Positions 43,334 through 53,620 of a DNA stretch of 64,000 nt are shown here, piece by piece. Positions within the stretch are counted from its first letter, which is position 1. Every line of letters begins with the position of its first letter. Where the stretch lies: positions 66,661 to 130,660 of the forward strand of contig CAWESS010000030.1 of the NCBI GenBank assembly GCA_963811825.1, read 5' to 3'. The notes under the pieces are model-generated. The model was not told where the DNA came from, did no database searches, and was given only the letters and a program-made list of their open reading frames with translations. The DNA is from Fodinibacter sp963811825 (GTDB taxonomy: Bacteria; Actinomycetota; Actinomycetes; Actinomycetales; Dermatophilaceae). Both the position numbers and the translations under genes were made by a program.

Positions 43334-44909
43334 TCAGGTCAGGGCCACGCCCCAGACCGTCGTGGTGCCGGACACCTCGTTGCCGACGACGAGCAGCGGC
43401 TGCCCCGTGGGGCTGTCCTCGGCGGGGATGAACAGGATGCCCTCGGGGCCGAGGTCCCCGGCGGTGCCCGCCTCGGCATCCCCGGACTCGTCACGGTTGG
43501 ACGCGTAGCCGGCGACCCGCCCGTTCGCGGGGTCGGTCACGTCGAGCACCGCGATCGCGCTGACCCGCTCGAGCCCGACGAACGCATAGGTGCGGCCCTG
43601 GAGGCGGCCCAGGTCGAGCCCTTCCGGCTCCGGGCCCTTGTTGTCGCTGCGGGAGTCGGCTGAATCGGTCGCGTCGTTGTTCGCGTTGAACACGGCCGGT
43701 TCACGCTCGGCCACGAGCCGCTCGAGCGCATCGCCCGAGTCCCACACCAGCGCACCGGCGCTGGCGCGCACCGAGACCGAGCGGCCACCGGGCAGGTGCA
43801 GCTCCGTGACCCCGGCCGAGCCGGCCGGAGAGGTCGTCGAGACGGTGAGCCGGCCCAGGGCGGTGTTGGCCTTCAGGGCTGAACCGTTCGGGAAGGCCAT
43901 CGGGTCCAGGGTCCGAGTGCTGACCCGGGCCTCCTCGTCGAAGCAGCCGTACACGCGGGTGTCCCCCTCGTTGGCAGTGACGACGTAGTCCTGCCCGCGC
44001 ACGGCGTACGCAGCGATGGCGTCCGGCTGGTACAGCCCCTTGACGGGCCAGCTGCCGAGCTGGATTCCGCCGTCGCGGTCGGACGGGTCGAGCGCGTTCG
44101 TGGGAAGCGCATGGTCCTTGAGGCCCAGGGGCGCCACGTCCGTGACGGTCGCCGACGGGAGGTCGATCATGGCGATCGCGTTGGCCTCCTGGAGCGAGAC
44201 CCACGCCGTGCGGCTGTTGGTCGACACCGTGACGTACTCGGGCTCGAGGTCCTGGGCCGCGCTGGCACCTGGCCCGTAGATCCGCACGCCCTCCGCCCGG
44301 AGCTCGTCGGCATCGAAGGCCGTGAAACCGGCGGTCCGGGCCGTGGCTGCAGGCACACCACGTCGGAGGTCGACGATGGACACACTGCCCTCGGGGTCGA
44401 TGTCGCCCTCGCAGTAGCCCTGCGGCTCACCCTCGTTGGCCACGACGGCGAAGTCCCCGTTGGGGGTGAAGGTCACCATGTCGGGGAGCGAGCCGACGGC
44501 GACGCGACCGAGCACGGCATCCGTCGCCGCGTCGAAGAAGGCGACGGTGCCGGGGTCGGTGCGCTCTTCCGCCTGCTCGGCGACCGCCACGAGCCCGTCA
44601 TGGACCGCGACGCTGTTGGCGCCCGGGGTGTCGAGCTGGCCGACCTTCTGCGGGGAGGTCGGGTCGGAGATGTCGAGGATGTCGACCGTGCCCGCTTGGG
44701 CGTTGACGACGAAGACCCGGTGCGTGGTCGGGGTCGTAGGCGGTGATCTCCGAGGCGCCCTCGTCGAAGGCGCCGGTGGCGTAGGTGCCGAGGGGCGTCA
44801 GGGTGACGTCGGGGGCGGGTCGGGCGGCAACGGCGGCGGTCGACGATCCGACCAGGGCCGCGGCGACGAGGGGAAGGGTGACGGTGGCGGCGAGCAGGCG
44901 TGGGCGCAT
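43334..44909 (-). CDS. Secreted choice-of-anchor I family beta-propeller protein (one frame break)
   Basis: About 525 residues. A signal peptide (MRPRLLAATVTLPLVAAALV, then SSTAAVAA) is followed by propeller repeats with GSLPDMVTFTPNGDFAVVAN, GYCEGDIDPEGSVSIVDL, DYVVTANEGDTRVYGC and GPEPEGLDLGRLQGRTYAFV, the pattern of the choice-of-anchor I family. An extra base near 44719 separates the signal-bearing N-terminus from the repeats. No C-terminal membrane anchor or LPxTG is seen, so it is probably released. Function unknown. Confidence 0.82.
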
Positions 44910-45004
44910 GGTCGCACGCTAGGGACGCACCCCACCCGGGAGGTGGCCGGGCGATGAACGACGGGTGCACCCTTCGTGACCGCTTTCCGGCCTTGAAGGC
45001 TGAC

Positions 45005-48000
45005 TCAGGGGGCGGTGGCCTCGATGCTGGCGATGATGCGCGGGCGGATCTCCGCAGCCGAGATGACCGCGTCGACCGAGCCGACCTGCACGGCCCGGTG
45101 GATGTCGTGCACCCGGTCGAACTCGGACGCGACCTGACCGAGCTTCTCGGCCCGAACGGCCGTGCGCACCGCGAGCAGCTCGGTCGCCAGCGCCGCGCGC
45201 GCCGCGCCGTCGGCCGCCCCGAGGCGGGCCTCGAGCTCGGACACGCGAGGATCGGATGCCGTGCGCTTGTCGACGTCGCGCGCGAAGACCACCGCTGCGG
45301 CCGGGGCCCCGCCGATGACCGACGCGAACGACCCCTCGACCGCGAGCACCGTCATCCGCGGGTTGAGGGCCTTGGAGAACACGACGAACGCCCCTCCGTG
45401 GTAGCGCGAGACCACGACGAAGACGATCGGCCCGTCGAAGTTCACGACCGCCCGGCCGATCTCCGCGCCGTACTCGAGCTGGAGGGCGCGCATCGAGTCG
45501 GGCGATCCGTCGAAGCCCGACAGGTTGGCCAGCACGACGAGCGGCCGGTTGCCGCTCGCGGCGTTGATCGCCCTGGCGGCCTTCTTCGACGAGCGCGGGA
45601 AGAGCGTGCCGGCCGTGTAGACGTCCGGGCCGTCGGTCGGCGGAACCCCGCGACGCGCCACCGTCTTGGACTCGATCCCCAACAGGCACACCGGGATACC
45701 GCCGATGCGCGCGTCGAACACGACTGCGGTCTCGGCGTCGGCCATCCCCGCCCAGCGCTCGAGCGTGCCGTGGTCCTGGTCGGCGACGGCCTTCATCAGC
45801 GTGCGGATGTCGAAGGGCTTCTTGCGGTCGGGGTTGGTCGCCGACGAGAAGATGTCGCCCACGGTCGTGAAGTCGCTGCCCGCCAGCGTGTGCGGGTGGG
45901 TGGTGACGTCACGGTCGTGCGGGTCGGTCGTGGGAGCCCGCCTCGGGCCCGGCTCGCCCGGGGCGACCCAGGTGTTCTCGTAGTGCGCGAGCAGGATGCC
46001 GTACGCGTCGACCAGGTCCTTGGCCCAGTACTGCGCCTGACCGTTGGGGCCCATGACGCGGTCGTAGCCGCCGATGCCGAAGTTGTCCTCGGCCGAGACG
46101 CCACCGGAGAAGTCGAGGGACTGCTTGCCCGTGAGCACCATGGCCGAGTCGGGGGTCATGACGAGGATGCCCTTGGTGTGCATGAGCATCGTCGCCTCGG
46201 CGTTCCAGTAGGGCTGGGCTCCGACGTTGATGCCGGCGACGACGACGTTGATCTCGTGGCCGGCCTGGGTGAACTCGATGATCCGCTTGAGCGCCTTGGC
46301 CACCCAGTCCATGTTCTCGGTACCCGAGTCCATCGAGATGCGCGCACCGGCTGACAGGGCGAACCACTCGACCGGCAGACCGCGCTCCTGCGCGAGGTCC
46401 AGGGCCGCGATGACCCGGGCGCACTCGGGTTCGGCGACGGCTCCGAGCGCCCGCAGCGGGTCACCGCAGAGCAGGACGCGACTGACCCCCTCGGGGTGCA
46501 GGGGCGTCGGGGTCGTGACGAGCCCGCAGATCAGGCCAGCCGTGTTCTCGCCGTAGGGCCGGTCGACCGGCACGAGGCGACCCGACTCGTCGAGGTCGAG
46601 CTCCTGCACCGAGCCACCGGCCCCGGCGACCATGGAGACGAGCTCGTACGGGTAGACCAGCCCGCGGCGCCGGGCCCGCACGACCTTCTCGGCGTACTCG
46701 TCGAGCGGCGCCACCCGGGTGGTGGGCGGCTGGTCGACGGTGAACGTGACGCCCGAGCCGGGCTGGTAGGCGAACCGGGCGCAGATCGGCACGGTGGTGT
46801 CGCCCTCGCCGGGGATCGCCCCCTGGATGCGAACCTCCTCGATGCCGGCGCCCGCCGTCATCGGTGCGACCTTGCCCTGCAGCGCCGTGAGCTGGTCGAG
46901 GTCGGCCTCGACCGGCGGCCAGATGTGCAGCCAGACGTGGTTGGTGTCCAGTCGGGCACCGGCACCCAGGGTCGCGCGCGCGCGGCGGATGGCCTCGAGG
47001 CAGTTGGCCAGGGCTCGTTCGATGTGCGGCAGCGCGGTGACCTTGCCCTCCGCGTTGCGCACGACGACGAGCTGGCGCACCTGGGCGAGGGCGACGAGCC
47101 GCTGGTCCTGCGGGTTGCCGGCAGCAACCGCGTGCAGGAGGAGGACGTCCTCGGGGGCGTCGAGCCGGGTCAGCTCGAAGTCGCGCAGGCGCCAGAGGTT
47201 GAGGCGGCGCCCGACCATCGGGTGGACGTCACGCACGGCGCGGTCCTCGACCATCGACCCGTCCGCCTGCGGCCGGTAGGTGAAGTAGCCGACCTCGCGG
47301 TCGTCGTCGGGCACGACGCCCACGGCGACCCGGCGCACCGAGGCCGTGAACGGCATCCCGGCGAGCTTCTCGGCGAGCACGGCGGATGCCGTCTCCTTGT
47401 CGGTGGGCAGGTCGCCCCAGTGGACGTAGACGTCGACGACGGCCTCGTGGCCTGCGGGTCGCTGGCCGACGAGCTCGCCGAGCAGGGCCGAGAGGTCGCT
47501 CTCGGCGGTGAGCTCGCCGAAGGTGCCCGTGGTGGTGACGAGGTGCGACGCGCGGTCGTCGAGGCGGTAGTTCGCCGTCGCCACGGCTCGGCCGTCGGTC
47601 GTGGACTCGTGCAGTTCGGACAGGGCGTACTCGCGGTAGTGCCGCTTGACGAGCACGGCCAGCATCGGCTCACGAGCCTGGATGCCACCACGCAGCCGCT
47701 CCCCGAGGAAGCGCACGATGCGCTCGGGGATGGCGGCCAGGGTGTCGATGCGCGCCGTGCGCTCGGGGCCGTCGGGCAGGGCGTCGATCTCGTCGAGCTC
47801 GTCGCCGACGGACCCGAGCACCGAGGCCCGGTCCGCGTCGACCAGGGGCTGGTCGAACCAGCGGAACCGCACGCTGCGCGCGAGGTCGCCGACGATGGGG
47901 AAGCGCAGCTGGGTGGCGCCGACGAGGCGGTCGAGCAGGTCGCGGGCGGCAGCATCCATGGGTGGTTCGGGGGCCGGGTCGACGAGCCAGCGCTGGAGGA

Positions 48001-50539
48001 TCGCGGTGGCCATCGCGACCTCCGGGGCCGAGCGCTGCTGGGCGAGGAAGACCCGGAAGACGGCTCCCTCGAGGGCCTCGTCAGCGGCCACGTCACCCGA
48101 GGCGTCGCGCCCGACACCGTCGACCCCGTAGTGCCCCAGCACGCGCTCGAGACGACCGACGAAGTCTGCCGGCAGGGCACCGCGCTCGGGGTCGAGGGTC
48201 TGCAGGTAGGTGTGGAAGTGCTCGCGAGGGCTGTGGACCCGGTTCTCGAGGTGGGCCTCCTCCCCCACGGGGCGGTTGCGGCTCAGCTCGGCGAAGTCGG
48301 CGAACACCCCGAGCAGGGCCACCTCGTCACACACGGGCGATGCGCCCGCCACGACCAGCTCGTCGCGCGCCGAGAGGTAACCGGTGAGCGTGCGCTGCTC
48401 GTTCGCCGGGTCGAGGTCGTAGCCCAGGAGCATCGCGGAGAGGTCAGCCCGGCCGCGGGCCGCCCGCTGGGCCGCCTCGCCGTCGGCCACGTCGTCGGGG
48501 AGGTCGAGGTCGGGGGCGTCGCCGGCCGGCGAGGCCGCGGCATCCGCGGGATCGCCCGTCGGCTCGAGGCGCACGAGGGCCGCACCGGTCTCGACCTGGC
48601 TGCCCGTGGCGACGAGCAGCTCCTTGACCCGGCCGCTGAACGGGGCCGGCAGGACGGTCTCCATCTTCATCGACTCGAGCACGAGCACGGGGGCGCCGGC
48701 GGCCACCTCGTCGCCGACGGCCACCGGGGTGGCCACCACGAGCGCCGGTGCGGGAGAACGCATCACGCCACCCTCGTCACGGCTGACGCGGTGCGTGACG
48801 CCGTCGACCTCGACGAGCTGGACGGGGCCGTGGGCTGCCGTGACCAGCCGGTGCGAGCGGCCACCGACGACGACGCGGCTCGCGTAGGGACCCCCGCGCT
48901 CGAGGTCGGCGTCCACGGTGACCGTGTGCCCGGTGGGGTCGGCGACCGCGACCCGGAACCGCGACGGCCCCGTGCGGAAGACGGTGACCTTGTAGGCGGT
49001 GCCGCGCAGCTTGAGGTCGACCGCCCGGCCGACGTCGTGCTGCACCTGCGGGCGGCCACCGCGCGCGGTCTGCAACAGGCGGGTGCGCTCGATCGCCTCG
49101 GCGTCCTCGTAGGCCTCGATGCCGGCCACGACGAGCGCGACCCCGGAGTGCTCGCTCGCGACGAGGCGGCCCTCGGCACGCACCCGGTCGATCCACCCGG
49201 TGTCGGCCGAGCCGTCGATGATCTCGGGCTGGTCGAGCAGGTCGAGGATGAACGACTTGTTCGTCGCCCCTCCCTCGATGACGACCGTCGTCTCGCGCAT
49301 CGCGCGCCGCAGCCGGGCCAGGGCCTCGTCGCGGTCGCGGCCGTGCGCGATGATCTTGGCGATCATCGAGTCGAAGTCAGCGGGGATCGAGTCGCCCTCT
49401 GCCACACCGGTGTCCACCCGGATGCCGGGACCGGCGGGAAGCTCGAGGTGGGCGATGCGCCCCGGCGCGGGGGCGAAGTCACGGTCGGGGTCCTCGGCGT
49501 TGAGGCGCGCCTCGACGGCGTGCCCGACCTCGCTGGGCCGTTCGCCCTCGAGCCGACCTCCGGAGGCGACGTGGAGCTGCAACCGCACGAGGTCGGTGCT
49601 CGTCACGACCTCGGTGATGGGGTGCTCGACCTGCAGGCGGGTGTTGACCTCGAGGAAGGCGAAGAAGCGGTCACCCGGGTGGTAGAGGAACTCGACGGTG
49701 CCCGCGCCGGCGTACTCGACGGCGATCGCCAGGCGCTCGGCCGACTCCTTGAGCTCGAGGTTCTGCGCCGCGTCGAGCACGGGTGAGGCCGACTCCTCGA
49801 TGACCTTCTGGTTGCGGCGCTGCACCGAGCAGTCGCGCACGCCGATCGCCCACGCGGCGCCCTGGCCGTCGGCGATGACCTGCACCTCGACGTGGCGGGC
49901 ACCGGTGACGAGCTTCTCGAGGAAGACCACGCCCGACCCGAAGGCTCGCTGCGCCTCGTCGCGGGTGCGCTCGTAGGCGTCCGAGAGGTCGGCATCGGTC
50001 GCGACCATGCGGATGCCGCGGCCCCCACCGCCCGCGGTCGCCTTGAGCATGAGGGGGTAACCGATCCGGCCGGCCGCAGCGATGGCGTCCTCGAGGGTGT
50101 CCACTCCCCCGCGGCTCCACGGTGCGACGGGGACCCCGACCTCCTCGGCGATGAGCTTGGAGCCGATCTTGTCGCCCAGGCGCCGCATCGCCTCGGGGCT
50201 GGGGCCGATGAACGTCACCCCGGCGCGCGCGCAGACCTCGGCGAAGACCGGGTCCTCGGCGACGAACCCCCAGCCCACCCACGCGGCATCCGCCCCGGTC
50301 TCGCGCAGCGCGCGCTCGAGCACCGCGTGGTCGAGGTACGGACGCTCCGAGGCGGGGCCGAGGTCGTAGGCGGCGTCCGCCTCGCGCACGAACATCGCCG
50401 TGCGCTCGGCGGTCGTGTGCAGGGCGACCGTCTCGATGCGGTGCCCACCCGGTCCGGCCTGCGCGTTGAGGTCGCGAACCGCGTGGATGAGCCGCATCGC
50501 GGCCTCTCCGCGGTTGACGATGGCGATCCGCTGGAACAT
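45005..50539 (-). CDS. Single-chain biotin-dependent acyl-CoA carboxylase
   Basis: 1,844 residues with no frame break. The biotin carboxylase domain (residues 1–455) starts MFQRIAIVNRGEAAMRLIHA with ATP-grasp GYPLMLKATAGGGGRGIRM and EVNTRLQVEHPITE. The biotin carrier holds LESMKMETVLP with biotinyl Lys 625. Carboxyltransferase N and C halves occupy about 1285–1844 (YGENTAGLICGLVTTPTPLH; LIGGAPAAAVVFAR-like VIGGAPAAAVVFARDVDKR). The architecture matches the homohexameric long-chain acyl-CoA carboxylases described in mycobacteria, which accept a range of acyl-CoAs. A GGGAGGA site supports ATG 50539. Confidence 0.92.
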   Translation of the reverse strand: MFQRIAIVNRGEAAMRLIHAVRDLNAQAGPGGHRIETVALHTTAERTAMFVREADAAYDLGPASERPYLDHAVLERALRETGADAAWVGWGFVAEDPVFAEVCARAGVTFIGPSPEAMRRLGDKIGSKLIAEEVGVPVAPWSRGGVDTLEDAIAAAGRIGYPLMLKATAGGGGRGIRMVATDADLSDAYERTRDEAQRAFGSGVVFLEKLVTGARHVEVQVIADGQGAAWAIGVRDCSVQRRNQKVIEESASPVLDAAQNLELKESAERLAIAVEYAGAGTVEFLYHPGDRFFAFLEVNTRLQVEHPITEVVTSTDLVRLQLHVASGGRLEGERPSEVGHAVEARLNAEDPDRDFAPAPGRIAHLELPAGPGIRVDTGVAEGDSIPADFDSMIAKIIAHGRDRDEALARLRRAMRETTVVIEGGATNKSFILDLLDQPEIIDGSADTGWIDRVRAEGRLVASEHSGVALVVAGIEAYEDAEAIERTRLLQTARGGRPQVQHDVGRAVDLKLRGTAYKVTVFRTGPSRFRVAVADPTGHTVTVDADLERGGPYASRVVVGGRSHRLVTAAHGPVQLVEVDGVTHRVSRDEGGVMRSPAPALVVATPVAVGDEVAAGAPVLVLESMKMETVLPAPFSGRVKELLVATGSQVETGAALVRLEPTGDPADAAASPAGDAPDLDLPDDVADGEAAQRAARGRADLSAMLLGYDLDPANEQRTLTGYLSARDELVVAGASPVCDEVALLGVFADFAELSRNRPVGEEAHLENRVHSPREHFHTYLQTLDPERGALPADFVGRLERVLGHYGVDGVGRDASGDVAADEALEGAVFRVFLAQQRSAPEVAMATAILQRWLVDPAPEPPMDAAARDLLDRLVGATQLRFPIVGDLARSVRFRWFDQPLVDADRASVLGSVGDELDEIDALPDGPERTARIDTLAAIPERIVRFLGERLRGGIQAREPMLAVLVKRHYREYALSELHESTTDGRAVATANYRLDDRASHLVTTTGTFGELTAESDLSALLGELVGQRPAGHEAVVDVYVHWGDLPTDKETASAVLAEKLAGMPFTASVRRVAVGVVPDDDREVGYFTYRPQADGSMVEDRAVRDVHPMVGRRLNLWRLRDFELTRLDAPEDVLLLHAVAAGNPQDQRLVALAQVRQLVVVRNAEGKVTALPHIERALANCLEAIRRARATLGAGARLDTNHVWLHIWPPVEADLDQLTALQGKVAPMTAGAGIEEVRIQGAIPGEGDTTVPICARFAYQPGSGVTFTVDQPPTTRVAPLDEYAEKVVRARRRGLVYPYELVSMVAGAGGSVQELDLDESGRLVPVDRPYGENTAGLICGLVTTPTPLHPEGVSRVLLCGDPLRALGAVAEPECARVIAALDLAQERGLPVEWFALSAGARISMDSGTENMDWVAKALKRIIEFTQAGHEINVVVAGINVGAQPYWNAEATMLMHTKGILVMTPDSAMVLTGKQSLDFSGGVSAEDNFGIGGYDRVMGPNGQAQYWAKDLVDAYGILLAHYENTWVAPGEPGPRRAPTTDPHDRDVTTHPHTLAGSDFTTVGDIFSSATNPDRKKPFDIRTLMKAVADQDHGTLERWAGMADAETAVVFDARIGGIPVCLLGIESKTVARRGVPPTDGPDVYTAGTLFPRSSKKAARAINAASGNRPLVVLANLSGFDGSPDSMRALQLEYGAEIGRAVVNFDGPIVFVVVSRYHGGAFVVFSKALNPRMTVLAVEGSFASVIGGAPAAAVVFARDVDKRTASDPRVSELEARLGAADGAARAALATELLAVRTAVRAEKLGQVASEFDRVHDIHRAVQVGSVDAVISAAEIRPRIIASIEATAP

Positions 50540-50753
50540 CGGTGGTCCTCCCGGGGGTCCGGTGTGCGCGTCGTCTCGGGCGGGGCGTTCCCGCTGCTCC
50601 ACCGAGACTGTCACTTGTCCGCGGTGACGCGCGAGTAATGAACAGCCTTCGCGCGTCGTGCGTGCCTGTCCATCCACCGGGTGCGCGTCGGCGCAGGGCC
50701 GTATCGTGACCGGCAGCCGAGCCCGTCCCGCCAGTGTCAGGAGCCCTGTCCTC

Positions 50754-52715
50754 GTGCGCATCGCCGCCGTAGTTGCCGCGCTGTGCGCCGTCGTGTGCGC
50801 ACCCCCGGCCGCCACGGCATCCGAGGTGCTCCCGGCCGCGACCGCCTCGGTGACGACCAGCACCACCTCTGCCACCACCGCGGCCGACGAGCAGGCACTG
50901 GCCGAGAAGTACGCCCCGGTCGTGCGGCTCGTGGAGCAGCCCACGGAGTGCGGGCCGGGTGAGCCCTTCATCCCGACCGACGTCGACACCCTCTTCGGCG
51001 ACGACACCGTCTCCCTGCGCGGGCCGTGGGACGCCGACGACCTCGTGCGGATCGGCCCACCTGCCGAGCAGCTCGGCGAAGGCCTGACCGGCTACCACCT
51101 CGACTTCCCGGGTGACCCCCTGAACCCCGGGTGCTCCTACGAGGAGTGGGCGCGTGAGCTGACCGCCGGCAGCAGCCCGACCACCTACGCCCGCGTGGTC
51201 ACCGAGCCGGGTCGCGAGGGGGTGGCCCTGCAGTACTGGCTCTTCTACCCGTTCAACGACTTCAACAACAAGCACGAGAGCGACTGGGAGATGGTCCAGC
51301 TCGAGTTCGCGGCGCCCGACGCCGCGGCCGCCCTCGAGCAGGAGCCCACCCGGTTGGGCTACAGCCAGCACGAGGGGGTCGAGCTGGCCGCCTGGGGCTC
51401 CCTGAAGCTGCAGGTCGAGGACGACACCCACCCGGTCGTCCATCCTGCTGCCGGGTCGCACGCCAACTACTACGACGAGTCACTCTTCCTCGGCCGCTCG
51501 GGCCAGCAGGGCTTCGGGTGCGACGACACCCGCGGCCCGAGCCGCGACGTGACGCCCGCCGTCGTGCTGATCCCCTCCGATGCCGCGGCCATCAGCGAGG
51601 ACCTCCCCTGGCTGGACTACACCGGTCGCTGGGGGCAGCGTGAGCGCAGCTTCTACAACGGTCCGACCGGCCCCAACACCAAGGACCAGTGGACTGCCCC
51701 GCTCACGTGGACCGACGAGGAAGGCGCCGACGTCAGCTATGCCGTCCCCGCGAGCGGGGTCTACGGCACCGAGGCCACGACGTTCTTCTGCACGGTGGTG
51801 GCATCGGGGTCCGACGCGCTGCGGCTCGCGATGTCCAACCCCGGCTGGGCGGTGCTCCTGCTCATCGGGGCCGCACTGATGGTGGCCTGGCTCGTGCGGC
51901 AGACCACCTGGCAACCCTCGGAGCCGCTGCGGCTGGCTCGTCGCCGCAGCACGGGTCAGATCATCGCCGCCGTGTGGCGGCTCTACCTGCGCCGGCTGCC
52001 GCTCTTCCTCGGCATCGGCCTGCCCATCGCCGTCACGACGACCCTTCCGGGGCTGGCCCAGGTCTGGCTCGACTCCTCGTCCGAGGCGCTCGGTGGGACG
52101 GAGGGATCCCCCGGCCTCCTCGTGGTCCTCGGCAGCCTGGGCCTGACGCTGCTCGCACCGATCAACCTCGTGCTCGGGCAGTCGGCCGTCGCCGTCGCGG
52201 CTCGCGAGATCGACGCCGGGCGACCCATCGGCATCCTCGGGGCGTACGCCGGCGCGCTCCGACGAGGCGGTGCGGCGCTGCTCACCGTGGGCACGTTCGC
52301 CATCCTGCTCGCAGCGCTCCTGCTCACCGTCGTGCTCACCCCGGTGGCCGTGGTGCTGCTCGTCGCCGGGCTGCTCATGCTGCCCGTCATCGTGCTCGAG
52401 GGCAGCTCGGGGTGGACCGCCTTCCGCCGCAGCGCGCAGCTCGTGCGTCCGCGCTGGATCAAGGTGGTCGTGCTCGTGGGCCTGACGACGGGCACGGCGC
52501 TGGCGATCGGGCCCGTCCTCGGAACGACCCTCATCCTGGCCACGTCGCTGCCGTTCGCGGTGAGCAACGCCGTCTCGGGCGTCGTGTACGCCCTGCTCGT
52601 ACCCATCGTGGGTCTCGCGTACGTCTACGTCTACGCGGATGCCGTGGCGCGCCTCGAGCTCGAGCCGCGTCAGCCGCGGTCGGCTTCCCTTCCCGCCGAG
52701 GTCACGCTGCCATGA
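50754..52715 (+). CDS. Vps62-related exported domain fused to a polytopic membrane region
   Basis: 653 residues. A signal peptide (VRIAAVVAALCAVVCAPPAA) leads to an extracellular Vps62-like domain of about 330 residues (EKYAPVVRLVEQPTECGPGE, ALQYWLFYPFNDFNNKHESD, WEMVQLEF, VVHPAAGSHANYYDESLFLG). A membrane helix (WAVLLLIGAALMVAWLVRQT) and about six more membrane spans follow, ending with a cytosolic tail. The function is unknown. GTG 50754 is preceded by AGGAG at 10 bases; GTG 50706 is an alternative. Its stop overlaps the YihY gene start (ATGA). Confidence 0.78.
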   Translation: MRIAAVVAALCAVVCAPPAATASEVLPAATASVTTSTTSATTAADEQALAEKYAPVVRLVEQPTECGPGEPFIPTDVDTLFGDDTVSLRGPWDADDLVRIGPPAEQLGEGLTGYHLDFPGDPLNPGCSYEEWARELTAGSSPTTYARVVTEPGREGVALQYWLFYPFNDFNNKHESDWEMVQLEFAAPDAAAALEQEPTRLGYSQHEGVELAAWGSLKLQVEDDTHPVVHPAAGSHANYYDESLFLGRSGQQGFGCDDTRGPSRDVTPAVVLIPSDAAAISEDLPWLDYTGRWGQRERSFYNGPTGPNTKDQWTAPLTWTDEEGADVSYAVPASGVYGTEATTFFCTVVASGSDALRLAMSNPGWAVLLLIGAALMVAWLVRQTTWQPSEPLRLARRRSTGQIIAAVWRLYLRRLPLFLGIGLPIAVTTTLPGLAQVWLDSSSEALGGTEGSPGLLVVLGSLGLTLLAPINLVLGQSAVAVAAREIDAGRPIGILGAYAGALRRGGAALLTVGTFAILLAALLLTVVLTPVAVVLLVAGLLMLPVIVLEGSSGWTAFRRSAQLVRPRWIKVVVLVGLTTGTALAIGPVLGTTLILATSLPFAVSNAVSGVVYALLVPIVGLAYVYVYADAVARLELEPRQPRSASLPAEVTLP

Positions 52716-53620
52716 GCGCCGTCGACCCGAGCTCGAGGGGCGCCCGCACCCAGCATCGAATCGAGCTGCTCGTCGCCTGGGCCGACCGGAACCCGGTGCC
52801 CGGCACCGCCCTGCGCATCGCTCGCGAGCTGCTCGCCGTCGACGTGCGCGACCGCATCTTCGGCATGGCGGGCCAGTCCTTCCTCGCCCTCATCCCCCTG
52901 CTCATCATCACCTCGACCTGGGTGTCGGAGAGCGACGGGGAGTCGCTCGCTCGGATCGTCAACCAACGCCTGGGCCTCACCGGCGTCACGGCCGAGACCG
53001 TGATGCTGCTGTTCACCCGACCCGAGGGGGCCGCGGTGGTGGCCGCGGCATCCGGCCTCAGCCTGGCGCTGCTGTTCTTCTCGGTGAACAGCTACACCCG
53101 CACCCTGCGCCGCAGCATGGACGGGCCGTGGGGCCTGCCCAAGATGGGGTGGCAGGGGCAGCTCACGGGGTTGCTCGGGGTCGCCCTGCTCATCGGCATG
53201 CAGGGGACGTTGGCCATCATCGCGACGGTCTGGGACGCCGGGTCCGCGGGGATGGTGCTGCTCGAAGGCCTGGTGCGCACCATGGTGGCCGCGGCGTTCT
53301 GGCTCGGCATCGGGCGCGCCCTGACCCATGGGCGCATCCCGGTGGCCCACCTCTGGCCGGGGGCGCTCATCGGCGGCATCGGGAGCACCGCCATCGCCGT
53401 CTGGACGGTCACCGTGCTGCCCGGGATCTTCGAGCGGGATGCCGCGCGCTACGGCGTCATCGGCGTGGCCCTCGCGCTCGTGACCTGGTTGCTGGCGTTC
53501 AGTGGCCTCGCCGTGCTGGTCGGGGTGGCCGGAGGGCAGATCGCCCGGGCAGCCGGTTGGATCGCGCAGCGACCGGACCCGCTCGTGCAGCCGCTGCTCG
53601 AGCAGCCCGAGGAGCTCTAG
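52712..53620 (+). CDS. YihY/virulence factor BrkB family membrane protein
   Basis: 302 residues with about six membrane helices (QSFLALIPLLIITSTWV; TGLLGVALLIGMQGTLAIIA; PVAHLWPGALIGGIGSTAI; LALVTWLLAFSGLAVLVGVA). The spacing matches the YihY/BrkB family, once mis-called RNase BN, whose transport role is unproven. Translationally coupled to the Vps62-like gene by a 4-base overlap, suggesting the two proteins work together. It converges with the next gene, their stop codons overlapping. Confidence 0.82.
   Translation: MSAVDPSSRGARTQHRIELLVAWADRNPVPGTALRIARELLAVDVRDRIFGMAGQSFLALIPLLIITSTWVSESDGESLARIVNQRLGLTGVTAETVMLLFTRPEGAAVVAAASGLSLALLFFSVNSYTRTLRRSMDGPWGLPKMGWQGQLTGLLGVALLIGMQGTLAIIATVWDAGSAGMVLLEGLVRTMVAAAFWLGIGRALTHGRIPVAHLWPGALIGGIGSTAIAVWTVTVLPGIFERDAARYGVIGVALALVTWLLAFSGLAVLVGVAGGQIARAAGWIAQRPDPLVQPLLEQPEEL

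Noticed and set aside
46496..49786. A 1,096-codon plus-strand open frame
   Set aside because: It is antisense to the intact acyl-CoA carboxylase and shows no recognisable fold.
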